In this document: positions 8,474-18,985 of the stretch, piece after piece
Layout of the letters: the number at the start of each line of letters is the position of its first letter
Position numbering within the stretch: the stretch's first letter is position 1
Assembly (NCBI RefSeq): GCF_014191505.1
Contig: NZ_JACHWS010000003.1
Coordinates: 1-64,000 of the forward strand
Direction: 5' to 3'
Length of the DNA stretch: 64,000 nucleotides
From: Hoyosella altamirensis
GTDB lineage: Bacteria > Actinomycetota > Actinomycetes > Mycobacteriales > Mycobacteriaceae
Notes under the pieces: model-generated
The model's database searches: none
Seen by the model: the letters and a program-made list of their open reading frames with translations, nothing else
What the model was told of the DNA's origin: nothing
Translations under genes and position numbers: made by a program

Positions 8474-9847
8474 CTATCCTGCCACGTCGCCAATTGCTTT
8501 CGTGACGGCAGCGTCCGCGGAGGCGATGCACGCTGGTACACCCACGCCATGCAGGTAGCCGCCCGCCACCCCGATACCGGGCAACTGGAGAATGCCTTCT
8601 TCGATAGCCTTCACGCGGCGCTGATGGCCTGGCTCGTACTGCGGGAGGCCATCGGGCCAGCGCTGCACAGTCGCTGCCCTCGGATCCACATCGATTCCAG
8701 TTAGTACTCGCAAATCCGCCCGAGCGACCCGAACCAGGCTCTCGTCCGGGAACGCCGTGACAGGCGGATCGTCACCAAAGCGCCCGAGTGACACCCGCAA
8801 CAGCCCGCGACCGCCCTGATGCGGCCACTTGCGGCTTGTCAGCGTGACAGCCTTAGCATCGAGCTTCTCACCGGCCGCAACGAGCACCCCCGACCATTCA
8901 GGCAGCACCGAGTCGTCTCCAAAAGAGAACGTCACGACTGCGCTGCTCGCATGTCTGATCTCACCGGCAGCTGCCGCAGCGGCAGGTGCATGACCGGATA
9001 AGAGGCCTGCGAGTGCGTGCCCCGGCAAAGCCAGAATGACGATATCCGCATCGCTCGCGACGTCTGTCCTCCAGCGTTGCCCCGCGCGGCTCAGGACTCG
9101 CGCCGAAGCGGAAAGCCGAACTTCGGCACCAGCCGCTCGCGCCAGCGCGTTCAGCAGCGTCTGGTAGCCGTTTCGGAAGGTCGCGAAAACCGGCCCGCTC
9201 CCCGCCGTGGGCGTGAACGCGCCGCGGACGGCTGCTGTCAGAGTCGCCGCACCTGAATCGAGTGCCCGGGCTAGTTCCGGGATCGCCGCGCGGACCCCCA
9301 CCGTGCTCGAGTCACCGGCATACACACCAGCGATGAGCGGGTCGATGGATTTGCGGACGACTTCCTCACCGAAACGCTCGCGAACAAGCTCCGCGAGGCT
9401 CAGGTCCGCACCAGGTTCCCACGTAAAGGGGCGCTCAGCTTCCCCCGCTGCGTAACGCTCAGCTGCCGGACTGACGAGGCCTTTCAGGCCCTTGATGCTG
9501 GCTTCGGAGGCTGGTATCCCCATGAACGCACCTGGTGGCAAAGTATGCGCGGATCCGTCCGCCCAAATGACAGGACGAACGCTCGACGGCGTGACCAGCT
9601 CGGCACTCAGGCCGAGTTCCCCGGCAAGGCTGAGGACTTCGGGGCGCCGCCGAATGAAGGCTTCCGCCCCCACATCGACAGGTCCGCTGTCCATAGTGAG
9701 CGTTCGAAGCTTGCCCCCCACGCTCGCTGACGCCTCACATACGGTGATGTCGACTTCTGGTCCCAATGCCTGCCGCAGCCGGTAGGCGGCGGTGAGCCCA
9801 GCGATGCCACCACCGATCACGACTGCGTGCCGCACGCGAATACTCAC
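8474..9847 (-). CDS. hemG: Coproporphyrinogen III / protoporphyrinogen oxidase
   Basis: 457 residues from GTG 9847 (GAGG just upstream). The N-terminus carries the FAD-binding dinucleotide motif [15 protein letters not shown] followed by the second Glu in [13 protein letters not shown]. The C-terminus has the FAD-contacting [21 protein letters not shown]. This is the HemY/CgoX-type oxygen-dependent oxidase, which in actinobacteria yields coproporphyrin III. It starts 7 bases after hemE stops and ends 5 bases before hemQ. The open frame continues upstream through hemE to about 10300, but that extension is a shadow. Also named hemY or cgoX. Confidence 0.93.
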   Translation of the reverse strand: MSIRVRHAVVIGGGIAGLTAAYRLRQALGPEVDITVCEASASVGGKLRTLTMDSGPVDVGAEAFIRRRPEVLSLAGELGLSAELVTPSSVRPVIWADGSAHTLPPGAFMGIPASEASIKGLKGLVSPAAERYAAGEAERPFTWEPGADLSLAELVRERFGEEVVRKSIDPLIAGVYAGDSSTVGVRAAIPELARALDSGAATLTAAVRGAFTPTAGSGPVFATFRNGYQTLLNALARAAGAEVRLSASARVLSRAGQRWRTDVASDADIVILALPGHALAGLLSGHAPAAAAAAGEIRHASSAVVTFSFGDDSVLPEWSGVLVAAGEKLDAKAVTLTSRKWPHQGGRGLLRVSLGRFGDDPPVTAFPDESLVRVARADLRVLTGIDVDPRAATVQRWPDGLPQYEPGHQRRVKAIEEGILQLPGIGVAGGYLHGVGVPACIASADAAVTKAIGDVAG

Positions 9848-9854
9848 GGGAGCC

Positions 9855-10934
9855 TCACAGCGAGTGAACGAGCTCCACAACGCGAGTGAGCACCGTCGGG
9901 TCAGTTTCCGGCAACACGCCATGACCGAGGTTGAAGATGTGCCCGCGCGCTCCGATTCCCACCGCGGCGTCAGCTTCCCGAACGATACGCCGCACTTCCC
10001 GCTCGATCGCGTCCCAGCCCGCGAAGAGCAGTGCGGGGTCGAGGTTGCCCTGCAGCGCCTTACCCTTGCCGACACGGCGCGCAGCCTCGTGCAGCGGGAT
10101 GCGGAAATCGACACCGACGACGTCGGCCCCCGCCTCGCCCATCGCGCCGAGCAGTTCACCAGTGCCCAAACCGAAATGGATCCGCGGAACGCCGGCTTCC
10201 TCGAGCTCGTCGAAGATGCGGATCGAGTGCGGCAGTACGAACTCGCGGTATTCAGCGAGCGACAGAGCTCCCGCCCAGGAGTCGAAAAGCTGCACCGCAT
10301 CTACCCCGGCCTGTGCCTGTGCCTTCAGGAACACGATTGCGATATCAGTGAGCTTTCCCAGCAGCTGATGCCACACATCGGGCGCGCTGTGCATCAGCGC
10401 TTTCGTTTGAGCGTGGTGGCGGCTAGGCCCACCTTCGACCAGATAGGAGGCAAGAGTGAAGGGCGCTCCCGCGAATCCGATCAGCGGGATCGAGCCCAAT
10501 TCGCCTGTGAGCAGTGTTACCGCCTCGGCGACCGCCGCAACCTCATCTGGCTGCAACCGCGGAAGCCGCGCGACATCCGCACTGGAACGTATGGGTTCCG
10601 CGACAACGGGGCCCCGTCCTGCGACGATGTCGAGGTCAACACCGGCGGCCTTCAGCGGCACGACGATGTCGGAGAAGAGGATCGCCGCATCGACGTTGTG
10701 GCGGCGTACCGGCTGCATCGTGATCTCACAGACCAGCTCTGGGCGGAAACACGATTCGAGCATTCCGATACCCGCCCGGAGTTCGCGGTACTCGGGGAGC
10801 GATCGGCCCGCTTGCCGCATAAACCACACTGGACGGTGCGCGGGCTGGCGTCCGTCGGCGGCCGCAAGGAAAGGCGCGTCGGTCAGGACTCGACGGTGGG
10901 GGTAGGCGAGACTGCTATGCGAAGTGGCGCTCAT
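9855..10934 (-). CDS. hemE: Uroporphyrinogen decarboxylase
   Basis: 359 residues, full length for the family. It converts uroporphyrinogen III to coproporphyrinogen III in the cytoplasm. Family signatures are [19 protein letters not shown] near residue 35 (substrate-binding Arg), the ILFSDIVVP block with a catalytic Asp, and [16 protein letters not shown] in the middle. The C-terminal [10 protein letters not shown] is the conserved end motif. It heads the hemE-hemG-hemQ operon. The gene that separates it from DUF3000 in M. tuberculosis (echA15) is absent here. Confidence 0.95.
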   Translation of the reverse strand: MSATSHSSLAYPHRRVLTDAPFLAAADGRQPAHRPVWFMRQAGRSLPEYRELRAGIGMLESCFRPELVCEITMQPVRRHNVDAAILFSDIVVPLKAAGVDLDIVAGRGPVVAEPIRSSADVARLPRLQPDEVAAVAEAVTLLTGELGSIPLIGFAGAPFTLASYLVEGGPSRHHAQTKALMHSAPDVWHQLLGKLTDIAIVFLKAQAQAGVDAVQLFDSWAGALSLAEYREFVLPHSIRIFDELEEAGVPRIHFGLGTGELLGAMGEAGADVVGVDFRIPLHEAARRVGKGKALQGNLDPALLFAGWDAIEREVRRIVREADAAVGIGARGHIFNLGHGVLPETDPTVLTRVVELVHSL

Positions 10935-11089
10935 GATGGCTCCATCTTCGCATGCGGGGCAGAGTGAGGTGCCACCAGATAACGCTAAGGACGCAGAGAA
11001 AATTCAATTCAGTACAGATCCACTCCACTCAGGCGTGGGTCGGCGCGCCTCCTCTAAGCGCAGTGTGATCCACACTACCGTCCGAACCT

Positions 11090-11686
11090 GTGACGACGCC
11101 AAGCCCTCATTCCGAACCGGAGCAGTTCCGCACCGCGGTTGAATCAATGTCGAGTGCGGCAGTCCGCCCAGAAATCGTGGTCGGCCCCATCCGGCCGCCA
11201 CAGCGACTCGCGCCCTACAGCTACGCGGTCGGAGCGGAAGTCAAACACCCCGGCAGCGACATCGTGCGGGAGTTCTCAGAGGGCGACGCGTTCGGGCGTC
11301 TCATTCTGTTGTACGACCCCAACGGTGACGAAGCCTGGAACGGAATTTTCCGGCTGGTCTCCTACATCCAGGCTGACGTGGATGCCGCGCTGGCTGAGGA
11401 TCCTCTGCTTCCCGAGGTCGCATGGAGCTGGCTCAAGGACGCACTTGATGCCCGGACAAACGAGTACACGGCGCTTGGGGGCACTGTCACTGCCACAACG
11501 TCAGTTCGGTATGGCGATATCGCAGGGCCGCCAAAAGCACACCAGCTGGAGATGCGCGCCTCGTGGACACCACAGACCCTGGACCTTAAGCCACAGGTTG
11601 AAGCTTTCTGCGAGGTACTCGAATACGCGGCAGGTTTGCCGCCCATCGGGATCACCTCGATCAACGGCCGCTTTCGGACGCAGTGA
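11090..11686 (+). CDS. DUF3000 family protein
   Basis: 198 residues. The segment EQFRTAVESMSSAAVRPEI followed by RLAPYSYAVGAEV is the hallmark of the actinobacterial DUF3000 family (Rv2680-type). No function is established; there is no membrane segment or signal peptide. It is divergent from hemE and precedes the RNase D-like gene by 62 bases, the same pairing as in M. tuberculosis. The GTG at 11090 gives the expected length; no clear ribosome site is visible. Confidence 0.85.
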   Translation: MTTPSPHSEPEQFRTAVESMSSAAVRPEIVVGPIRPPQRLAPYSYAVGAEVKHPGSDIVREFSEGDAFGRLILLYDPNGDEAWNGIFRLVSYIQADVDAALAEDPLLPEVAWSWLKDALDARTNEYTALGGTVTATTSVRYGDIAGPPKAHQLEMRASWTPQTLDLKPQVEAFCEVLEYAAGLPPIGITSINGRFRTQ

Positions 11687-11748
11687 CGCCAAGCCTCGTA
11701 GCCCAGTCTGCCTGCTCGCAGCCTATTCCTCCCGTACGCTAGCGCTTT

Positions 11749-13002
11749 ATGAGCGAGGTCAGATCAGGCGGCGACGGTAGCGAACCCGTGCCGCTGTTAG
11801 CGCCGCGCGAGGGCCTTCCGCCGCTCATCGAACAGGCAAACGACCTTGCGGCGGCGGCTCGCGCAATCGAAGCTGGGACAGGCCCACTCGCGCTCGACGC
11901 GGAACGCGCATCGGCATATCGTTACTCCGCACGGGCCTACTTAATCCAATTGCGCCGCGCCGGGTCCGGAACATTTCTGATCGACCCGATCCCACTGCGA
12001 GGCTCCTTCGCGCCGCTCGCCACAGTCATCAACCCCCTCGAATGGGTACTTCACGCGGCGGACCAAGATTTGCCAGGGCTCGCGGAACTAGGGCTCACTC
12101 CGACCGCGCTCTTCGACACGGAGCTTGCCAGCCGACTCGCCGGCCTTGAACGCGTCGGGCTTGCAGCGATTTCCGAAAGTCTCCTCGGATTCACACTTGC
12201 GAAAGGGCACGGGGCAGCCGACTGGTCCTCCCGGCCCCTTCCCTCCTCGTGGCTCAACTATGCCGCCCTCGACGTCGAAATTCTGCTGGACCTACGCGAA
12301 GCACTCGATCAGGAACTCGCCGAGCAGGGTAAACGCGAGTGGGCTGCCGAAGAGTTCGAATTCGTGCGCACCCGGCCGGCTCTTCCGCCGTCACCCGAAC
12401 GGTGGCGGCGAACCGCGAACATCCACACCATCCGTGACAAGCGTGGGCTCGCTACGGCACGCGAGCTGTGGTTCACACGCGACATGGTTGCCGAACAAGA
12501 AGACATCGCACCAAAGCGGATACTTCCTGACTCAGCTATCGTGGCCGCTGCAGCGCGGCGTCCGCGTACCGCAGCGGACCTCCGCACGGTTCCCGGGTTC
12601 GGTGGCCCACGCCAGCGACGCAGAGCCCGAGTCTGGCTGGACGCCGTCGAGCGGGCACGCACGCTCCCCGGGTCCCAGTTGCCGCCGCTTCGAGCGCCCG
12701 CTGATTCCACAGCCCGCGGCGCGGCGCGGCCCCGCCCGGGTACGGACGCCGCGAACCGGCTGTCAGCGGTGCGGAAGGAACTCGCGGTGGTCAGTGACGA
12801 GGTCTCAGTTCCGGTCGAGAACCTGCTTGCACCGGACCTCGTACGGAGATTATGTGCTAGCCCACCCGAGCCCGCTACCAGCGACTCTCTCATGCAGGCA
12901 CTGAAGGAAGGCGAGGCGCGGCCCTGGCAGATAGCGCTCGCAGTACAGCCCCTTGTGACGGCCCTATCGGCCCCCGTCTCCGCATACGAAAAGGACGCGT
13001 AA
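11749..13002 (+). CDS. rnd: HRDC-domain ribonuclease D-like 3'-5' exonuclease
   Basis: 417 residues. An N-terminal DEDD exonuclease domain shows Exo I in GPLALDAERA (D-x-E), a central LGLTPTALFDTELASRLAG, and Exo III near LNYAALDVEILLDL (Y-x-x-x-D). It is followed by an HRDC domain (ELWFTRDMVAEQEDIAPKRILPDSAI) that binds nucleic acid. RNase D trims 3' ends of structured RNAs such as tRNA precursors. This matches Rv2681. The next lipoprotein gene starts within its TAA stop, so the two are translationally coupled. Confidence 0.88.
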   Translation: MSEVRSGGDGSEPVPLLAPREGLPPLIEQANDLAAAARAIEAGTGPLALDAERASAYRYSARAYLIQLRRAGSGTFLIDPIPLRGSFAPLATVINPLEWVLHAADQDLPGLAELGLTPTALFDTELASRLAGLERVGLAAISESLLGFTLAKGHGAADWSSRPLPSSWLNYAALDVEILLDLREALDQELAEQGKREWAAEEFEFVRTRPALPPSPERWRRTANIHTIRDKRGLATARELWFTRDMVAEQEDIAPKRILPDSAIVAAAARRPRTAADLRTVPGFGGPRQRRRARVWLDAVERARTLPGSQLPPLRAPADSTARGAARPRPGTDAANRLSAVRKELAVVSDEVSVPVENLLAPDLVRRLCASPPEPATSDSLMQALKEGEARPWQIALAVQPLVTALSAPVSAYEKDA

Positions 13003-13286
13003 TGACGCGAAGAATTGCCTCTTCCGCTCTCTGTGCGGCGCTAGCCCTCGTTGCACTCGTTCCTGCATGTACAGGGGGCATTCTCGGCAACCGCGGCGGT
13101 GACACGCGATGCGGGGACTTCCTGTCGCAGGACGAGCAGGCGCAGCGGGAAACTATCCGGACCTATCTGAGCGAAAGCGGCGAAGATCCGGTCAATCTGC
13201 AGATTGACACCACACGGGTGGTCGTGATCGGCTTCTGCCGCACTCTCGGCCGTGACGATGACCCAATCCGCAGAATCGAAGGGTGA
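13002..13286 (+). CDS. Small lipoprotein downstream of rnd
   Basis: 94 residues. Two Arg are followed by a hydrophobic stretch and VPAC, giving a probable lipidation site at C23, although Pro at -2 is not ideal. The mature part has a Cys pair (TRCGDFL and GFCRTLG) that could form a disulfide. The pattern CGDFLSQDEQAQRETI with a predicted helical core recalls small periplasmic HdeA-like proteins, a weak resemblance. Its ATG overlaps the rnd stop. It converges with dxs, 18 bases away. Confidence 0.7.
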   Translation: MTRRIASSALCAALALVALVPACTGGILGNRGGDTRCGDFLSQDEQAQRETIRTYLSESGEDPVNLQIDTTRVVVIGFCRTLGRDDDPIRRIEG

Positions 13287-13304
13287 ATTCGGCGCTGCTG
13301 GCGG

Positions 13305-15236
13305 CTAGGAGCCCGTGACGGGCGCTGAGCTATCAAGTCCAGCGTCGCTGATTGCTGTGCTTCCCAGTCGCGCGGCCCACCCAGTCACCTGCCGCGCGAT
13401 GTTCTGGGCCGTGATCCCGAGTTCATCCAGCACCTGGTCGCGTGACGCGTGGTCGAGGAAGCGCTGTGGGATGCCCAGCTCACGGGTGCGGACATCGACC
13501 CCGCCCGCACGCAGCACCGCACCGACCGAGGACCCCACTCCGCCGTGCACGCCACAATCTTCGATTGTGACCACGAGACGATGCTCCTCGGCAAGCTTCA
13601 CGAGCTCCTCGCTCACCGGCAGCACCCACCTCGGATCGATGACTGTGGTGCCGATCCCGTGTTTCTTGAGTAGGTCGACCACGTCGAGCGCAAGGCGCGC
13701 AAACGGTCCCACAGCAACAAGGAGAACATCCGCATCCGCGTCGCGATGGAGAACATCCACACCGTCACCAATGCGCTCGAGCGCGGGAATGTCCGGCCCC
13801 ACCGCACCCTTGGGGAAACGCAGCGCTGTAGGCCCATCCACAATCGACACTGCTTCCGCGAGTTCCTCGCGCAAGGTGGCGGCATCGCGTGGGGCTGCTA
13901 CCCGCATACCGGGCACAATGCCCAGGATCGACAGGTCCCACATTCCGTTGTGGCTGGCTCCGTCGGCGCCGGTTACGCCCGCTCGGTCGAGGACGAGTGT
14001 GACAGGCTGCTTCAGCAACGCGACGTCCATCAAAAGCTGGTCAAAAGCGCGGTTCAGGAAGGTCGAGTAAACAGCCACCACGGGGTGCATTCCGCCGAGA
14101 GCGAGGCCAGCCGCCGACGTAAGTGCGTGCTGCTCCGCGATCCCGACGTCGAACATGCGGTTCGGGTACTTCTTGCCGAAAGCGGCAAGCCCTGTGGGGC
14201 CAGCCATCGCTGCCGTGATCGCGACGATCTCTTCCCGTTCGCGCGCTAGTTCGATGAGTTCCTCAGAGAACACCGACGTCCAGTCACGAGGGGGTTTACT
14301 CTTCGCCAGACCTGTCTCCGGATCGATCACGCCCGTCGCGTGCATCTGATCGTCGATGTGGTTCTCGGCATGGAGGTAGCCCATACCCTTACGGGTGACA
14401 GCATGAACGATCACCGTGCCGCCGAAATCCTTCGCACGCCGCAGCGCGGACTCCACTGCGCCGAGATCATGCCCGTCGACCGGGCCGAGGTACTTGATTC
14501 CGAGGTCAGAAAACAGGGCCTGTGGACTAACGGCGTCCTTGATTCCCGCTTTCATTCCGTGCAACATCGCGTATGCCGCATCACCGACCATCGGGATACC
14601 TTTGATCGCTTTACGGCCGCTCGCCAGCATTTTCTCGTAGCCGGGCTGCAGCCGGAGCGCAGAGAGGTGATCGGCGAGCCCGCCAATCGTGGGCGCGTAT
14701 GACCGCCCATTGTCGTTGACCACGATGACAAGCGGCCGCTGCTTGTCGAGTGCGATATTGTTCAGCGCTTCCCAGCACATCCCGCCGGTAAGTGCCCCAT
14801 CGCCAACGATCGCAACCACGTGCCGGGAGTGCTGCCCGGTCAGGCTGAAGGCCTTCGCGAGTCCGTCAGCGTAGGACAACGCCGCGGACGCGTGTGAGGA
14901 TTCGACCCAGTCATGCTCGCTCTCCGAACGCGCGGGGTAACCCGAGAGGCCACCCTGCTTGCGTAACGTGTCGAACTGGTCTGCGCGGCCGGTGAGAATC
15001 TTGTGCACGTAGGCCTGGTGGCCGGTGTCGAAAAGAAGCGCGTCGTGGGGGGAATCGAATACGCGGTGCAGCGCGAGTGTGAGTTCAACGACACCCAAGT
15101 TCGGGCCAAGATGGCCACCGGTGGCGGACACCTTGCGAACCAGGAAGTCCCTGATCTCGCCCACAAGAACCGCAAGATCCTCGGGTGCGAGCTCCTTGAC
15201 GTCACCAGGAGTTCGAACGCGCTCCAGAAACCCCAA
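13305..15236 (-). CDS. dxs: 1-deoxy-D-xylulose-5-phosphate synthase
   Basis: 643 residues, normal length. It is the thiamine-diphosphate enzyme that condenses pyruvate and glyceraldehyde 3-phosphate, the first step of the MEP isoprenoid pathway. Visible are H73 in TGHQAYVHK, the ThDP-Mg motif starting GDG at 145 and ending NN at 159-160, the transketolase pyrimidine domain with [15 protein letters not shown] (catalytic Glu), and [15 protein letters not shown]. The C-terminal transketolase domain is complete. It is a monocistronic-looking core gene, matching Rv2682c. Confidence 0.96.
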   Translation of the reverse strand: MGFLERVRTPGDVKELAPEDLAVLVGEIRDFLVRKVSATGGHLGPNLGVVELTLALHRVFDSPHDALLFDTGHQAYVHKILTGRADQFDTLRKQGGLSGYPARSESEHDWVESSHASAALSYADGLAKAFSLTGQHSRHVVAIVGDGALTGGMCWEALNNIALDKQRPLVIVVNDNGRSYAPTIGGLADHLSALRLQPGYEKMLASGRKAIKGIPMVGDAAYAMLHGMKAGIKDAVSPQALFSDLGIKYLGPVDGHDLGAVESALRRAKDFGGTVIVHAVTRKGMGYLHAENHIDDQMHATGVIDPETGLAKSKPPRDWTSVFSEELIELAREREEIVAITAAMAGPTGLAAFGKKYPNRMFDVGIAEQHALTSAAGLALGGMHPVVAVYSTFLNRAFDQLLMDVALLKQPVTLVLDRAGVTGADGASHNGMWDLSILGIVPGMRVAAPRDAATLREELAEAVSIVDGPTALRFPKGAVGPDIPALERIGDGVDVLHRDADADVLLVAVGPFARLALDVVDLLKKHGIGTTVIDPRWVLPVSEELVKLAEEHRLVVTIEDCGVHGGVGSSVGAVLRAGGVDVRTRELGIPQRFLDHASRDQVLDELGITAQNIARQVTGWAARLGSTAISDAGLDSSAPVTGS

Positions 15237-15340
15237 CGAGCAACTCCATTCGTTCGAGCGGCACGGACCTCACCGTCCCAGCGTCATGGTTCTGTCCAGT
15301 CTACGGATATAGCGGGCTGCTTCCAGCCAATGTGGGCCAA

Positions 15341-16651
15341 TCAACGGTTTCTCACGAACTTACCCACGCACTCGACATGGTGTGTGAGTGGGAACGCGTC
15401 GAACGCACGCAACTCTGCCAGACTGTAGCCTGCGGCGCGATACAGTGCGCAATCACGCGCGAAGGCAGCAGGGTCGCAGCCAATATGAATGATCCGGCTC
15501 GGGGCCGCGGCGGCGACTTTGCTGATTACCGCGCGGCCGGCACCCACCCGTGGGGGATCCAGAACTACTACAGCGGGGTTTGCCGAGAGGTTATCGATCA
15601 CGCGCTCAGTTGCGCCCCGATGGAAACGGACCTGCGGAAGGTCCGCGACGGCGGCCGCACCGTCGTGAACAGATTGCGGTGCAGCCTCGACCGCCTCGAC
15701 GTAACCTCCGCTGCCGGTCTGAGGTCCGAGTACCGAGGCGAAGACTCCAGCCCCGCTATAGAGATCCCAGGCGCCCTCACCCGGTCGCAGATCGGCCCAT
15801 TCCGCAACGATCCCAGCGTACTGCTCCGCTGCGTTTTTGTGTGCCTGCCAGAATCCAGATGCGGCGATCTCAAAAGGTCGTCCATGCACGTATTCGACGG
15901 CGCGACCCGACCCTTCGCGCACCGCCTCCGAACGGGGACGGGCGCGTGCGGCACGGCGGGCAGCCGCTGAACGCCGTTGCTGCTCCGCCGAGTCGGTACG
16001 GCTGGGCCGGCGTCCCCCCGCGTGAGCCGGTGCGATCTCGACGATGTGCCTGGTGCCATTACCGTCCCGAACCACCTGAAGCTCCGCCCCCGGCGTCCAT
16101 TTGCGGGAACCGATGCCGGACAGAAGGTCAGGCACAGGCTGTGGGCAATCGAGCCGCGTCACGAGGTCGTTGCTCCGGTGGCGACGGAAGCCAGCAGCGC
16201 CCGTGCGGTCCACGCCAAGCCGGACCCTCGTCCGCCAGCCACCGATGCTGACCGCTCCGGGGCTCAGGTCTCCCTGCAGCGCCTCGACACTGACCACCCG
16301 GTCAATGTGCGCAATCCGCCGAAGCTGGCCTGATACAACAGCAGACTTCACGTCGAGCTGCCGACCGGGACGAATATGAGCGAGATCGCAGCAGCCCGCT
16401 CCCGCGTCGCTGACTGAACACACAGAATCAACCCGGTCGGGCGACGGGTCCACAACTTCGACCGTTTCGGCGAAGCAGTGGCTTCCGCCGCGGTCATCGG
16501 TGATTAGCGCGCGAACCCGCTCACCAGGGATACCGCGGCGCACAAACACGACACGCCCATCGTGGCGCGACACGCACCAGCCGCCATGTGCCGGATCACC
16601 AAGTGTTACTTCGACGGTCTGCCCACGCCAGCTCTCTGTGGCATTGTCCAC
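15341..16651 (-). CDS. TrmA/RumA-type RNA (uracil-5-)-methyltransferase
   Basis: 436 residues with a GTG start that overlaps the DUF3159 stop by one base (TAGTG). An N-terminal TRAM domain (residues about 10-65, including RRGIPGERVRALI) precedes a SAM-dependent methyltransferase domain with DLYSGAGVFASVLG (SAM site) and VVLDPPRVGAGRAV. The catalytic Cys is in HIGCDPAAFARD and the general base Glu in HHVECVG. The usual SCDP is IGCDP here. It probably forms 5-methyluridine in rRNA or tRNA; the exact target site cannot be told from sequence. Matches Rv2689c. Confidence 0.88.
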   Translation of the reverse strand: MDNATESWRGQTVEVTLGDPAHGGWCVSRHDGRVVFVRRGIPGERVRALITDDRGGSHCFAETVEVVDPSPDRVDSVCSVSDAGAGCCDLAHIRPGRQLDVKSAVVSGQLRRIAHIDRVVSVEALQGDLSPGAVSIGGWRTRVRLGVDRTGAAGFRRHRSNDLVTRLDCPQPVPDLLSGIGSRKWTPGAELQVVRDGNGTRHIVEIAPAHAGGRRPSRTDSAEQQRRSAAARRAARARPRSEAVREGSGRAVEYVHGRPFEIAASGFWQAHKNAAEQYAGIVAEWADLRPGEGAWDLYSGAGVFASVLGPQTGSGGYVEAVEAAPQSVHDGAAAVADLPQVRFHRGATERVIDNLSANPAVVVLDPPRVGAGRAVISKVAAAAPSRIIHIGCDPAAFARDCALYRAAGYSLAELRAFDAFPLTHHVECVGKFVRNR

Positions 16652-17358
16652 TAGAGCCTGGTTCCTTGCTCACCGCTGTGCGGCGCAGCTTCGTCCGGGT
16701 CGCTTTCACCGGAGGCTGGCGCCTCGGTGCCACGGCTAGCGTCCTCGATCGCCTGATCAGCCTTGCGGACGGCGATCACGCAGACGAGGAATGCAACAGC
16801 CGCGAGCGGCCACCCCATCGCGAGCCGGGCGAACGCGAGCATGCCGGTCTGGTCAGTGTCGTAAAGGTGCGCTTGAACGAGATAGCGCGCACCGAAGACA
16901 AGCACCCACACTCCGGTCGCCAAGTCGTAGTACCGCAGCGCGGTGCGATTTCGTCGCCAGGCGGTACCGCGCTCGTTGAGGAAGCTCCACAGGACCCCGA
17001 CTAGGGGCCAACGCACCAGGACCGAAAGCAAAAAGACCGAGCCGTAAACGAGACTCGTGTAGATACCAAAGAGGAAGAACCCCCGCGCCTCCCCAGTGCG
17101 GTGCGCGATAAACGCACAGATGCCCACGCCAATGAAGCCGGAAATAGCGGGCTGAATGGCATCCTTGCGTATCATTCGCCACCCCAGCACCGCCACCGCC
17201 GCTCCCAGCGCGACCCAGATCGCAGCGGTGAGGCCCGCGATGGTGTTGGTGACGATGAAAACCACGATGGGCACCGTCGACTGGATGAGACCACTGACCC
17301 CACCTAGCTGGTCGAGCCGTGACTGCTGCTGATCGAACACACTATGAGGGTGCCACAT
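16651..17358 (-). CDS. DUF3159 integral membrane protein
   Basis: About 235 residues from the ATG at 17358; a farther start at 17403 is possible. LDQLGGVSGLIQSTVPIVVF at the N-terminus is the DUF3159 signature, followed by about five to six hydrophobic segments (TIAGLTAAIWVALGAAVAVL, AISGFIGVGICAFI, WPLVGVLW and others). The C-terminal tail is charged. Function is unknown. It is coupled to the downstream RNA methyltransferase by a one-base overlap and lies divergent from a hydrolase gene 60 bases away. In M. tuberculosis an OB-fold gene (Rv2694c) lies upstream; it is missing here. Confidence 0.85.
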   Translation of the reverse strand: MWHPHSVFDQQQSRLDQLGGVSGLIQSTVPIVVFIVTNTIAGLTAAIWVALGAAVAVLGWRMIRKDAIQPAISGFIGVGICAFIAHRTGEARGFFLFGIYTSLVYGSVFLLSVLVRWPLVGVLWSFLNERGTAWRRNRTALRYYDLATGVWVLVFGARYLVQAHLYDTDQTGMLAFARLAMGWPLAAVAFLVCVIAVRKADQAIEDASRGTEAPASGESDPDEAAPHSGEQGTRL

Positions 17359-17417
17359 CTCGGGCACACCGCGCGCCATCCGATCGGTCGAAGTGCACGA
17401 CAAGGCACGATAGACAG

Positions 17418-18158
17418 GTGTCTAACGCACAAGAAAGCCAGTCTCCAGCTCTAGACAGAGTGCAAGCGGACCTCGCTGTGTTGCTTCCAGGCTCGGGTTC
17501 TCGCGCGGATTTTGTGCGAAGAGCCTTCGGACCCGCGCTCGATGAAGCAGGAATCCCGCTGGTCGCAGTGCAGCCAGACCCACGGCGCCTCATCGCGTCG
17601 TCGCTCGAAGCGCTCAGTCAGGCAACTCAGGGCGGCCGTCGCGTGCTCGCCGGGGGCGTGTCCATCGGCGCTGCTGTCGGTGTACTTTGGGCAGCCCAGA
17701 ATCCGCACAGCGCTGCAGGCGTGGTCGCGGCATTGCCCGCCTGGACCGGCGCCCCCGACGCCGCGCCGGCGGCCAGAAGCGCCCGCCATACTGCCGCACT
17801 GCTACGAGAGCACGGAATTGACGCTGTGATCAGAGAAATGCGCGCGTCAAGCCCGGACTGGCTGGCAGATGAACTCGAGGCGTCGTGGCGAGATCAATGG
17901 CCCGCGCTTGCCGACGCACTGGACGAGGCGAGCCGGTTCGGCGCTGTGACCGACGATGTGCTCAGCTCGGTGCGTGTGCCGGTGGGCATCGCCGCGGCGC
18001 CGGACGACCCGGTACACCCGTGGGAAGCGGCCGCACAGTGGCAGGCACACCTCGCACGGGCGCACATCACCCCAGTTACTCTCATCGACGCGGGCCGTGA
18101 CCCAGCGGTGCTCGGTCACGGCTGCCTCGACTCACTGCGGGCGCTCGGCGCTCTCTGA
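17418..18158 (+). CDS. Alpha/beta-hydrolase-like protein (Rv2695-type)
   Basis: 246 residues from GTG 17418, the best fit with family length; an in-frame start at 17319 would run into the divergent gene. LAVLLPGSGSRADFVRRAFGP resembles the oxyanion region of an alpha/beta hydrolase. RRVLAGGVSIGAAVGVLWAA has the form of a nucleophile elbow with Ser (GVSIGA). DDPVHPWEAA and GRDPAVLGHGCLDSL supply candidate Asp and His. The substrate is unknown. The 3' end overlaps the convergent DUF3710 gene by 27 bases. Confidence 0.75.
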   Translation: MSNAQESQSPALDRVQADLAVLLPGSGSRADFVRRAFGPALDEAGIPLVAVQPDPRRLIASSLEALSQATQGGRRVLAGGVSIGAAVGVLWAAQNPHSAAGVVAALPAWTGAPDAAPAARSARHTAALLREHGIDAVIREMRASSPDWLADELEASWRDQWPALADALDEASRFGAVTDDVLSSVRVPVGIAAAPDDPVHPWEAAAQWQAHLARAHITPVTLIDAGRDPAVLGHGCLDSLRALGAL

Positions 18159-18917
18159 CGAATTCCCGGCGTCCGCGTCACCCGAATCCGGAGGATCTAC
18201 CGGCGCCGCTTGCTGCGGCGATTGCTGGGCCGCGCTTGCCTTGGCCGCTTGCATGGCTTGTTGTTGCTGCATCGCCGCTAATTGCTGCTGGAGCGCCTTC
18301 GGCAGCGTGATGGGCAGCGGTGTACGGACAGGCAGCGGCGCGTCACCACGGGAGACGATGGTGCCCGACAGTACTTCGCGAGCCGTTCTAGCGAGATCAC
18401 CGTCATGCGCACCTGTCCCGGAGGGTCCTGCAGCGACGAGCCGGATCATCCAGCGGGGCCCATCTACCCCTATGAAGCGGATGTCCGCGGACTTCGTGAC
18501 CCCGTTGACTTCCGGTCCCCACGGGCCGGAGTCGGTCGTCACCTCAGCACCGTCGCGACGCAACGACTCGGCCAGTTCACCCGACACCTCCCGCCACATC
18601 CCCGACGACCGTGGTGCTGCGTAGGCGGCGACGGTAATTCGGCCGAATTGGGTGGCTAGGTGAATGCCCTGCACTCCACCGCTCTTGGCCATCTCGACCT
18701 GGACCTGCGCACCTGCGGGCAGAGGCACGGAAAACGCTCCGAGATCGAGGCGCTTCTCGCCTGTACCCGGCTGCTCTATTTCGCCCGAGTCGAATGGCCC
18801 ATTCGAGCGGTCGGATTCACGACTCCCCGGCGCATCGCTTTCGCTGGCCCCCGTTTCGGGAGGCGCTTCTGGTTCGGGGTTCACTTCTGACTTTTTATTG
18901 CGACGAAGAAAGCCCAC
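18132..18917 (-). CDS. DUF3710 family protein
   Basis: 261 residues starting MGFLRRNKKSEV at GTG 18917, with a GGGAAG-type site upstream. After an acidic, Pro/Glu-rich linker, the conserved core runs from RLDLGAFSVPLPAGAQVQVE through GPWGPEVNG to RFIGVDGPRWMIRLVAAG, the DUF3710 hallmark. The C-terminal 60 residues are Gln/Ala-rich and low complexity. Function is unknown; it always neighbours dut in Mycobacteriales (Rv2696c). It lies 68 bases downstream of dut in the same direction. Confidence 0.85.
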   Translation of the reverse strand: MGFLRRNKKSEVNPEPEAPPETGASESDAPGSRESDRSNGPFDSGEIEQPGTGEKRLDLGAFSVPLPAGAQVQVEMAKSGGVQGIHLATQFGRITVAAYAAPRSSGMWREVSGELAESLRRDGAEVTTDSGPWGPEVNGVTKSADIRFIGVDGPRWMIRLVAAGPSGTGAHDGDLARTAREVLSGTIVSRGDAPLPVRTPLPITLPKALQQQLAAMQQQQAMQAAKASAAQQSPQQAAPVDPPDSGDADAGNSSESAERPQ

Positions 18918-18985
18918 TTCACTTCCCTTCCTGATGCGTCGCGCGCAACCGGGCACGCTGCGGGGTGTGGCGCACACGCCACGAG

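Noticed and set aside
8474-10300. 608-codon reading for hemG
   Set aside because: The first 151 codons run antiphase through hemE; the FAD motif right after GTG 9847 gives the true start.
9792-10967. 391-codon + strand open frame opposite hemE/hemG
   Set aside because: Shadow of the two well-supported heme genes; the translation has no recognisable domain and wrong codon bias.
15550-16251. + strand frame inside the RNA methyltransferase gene
   Set aside because: Arg/Pro-rich antisense translation without features.
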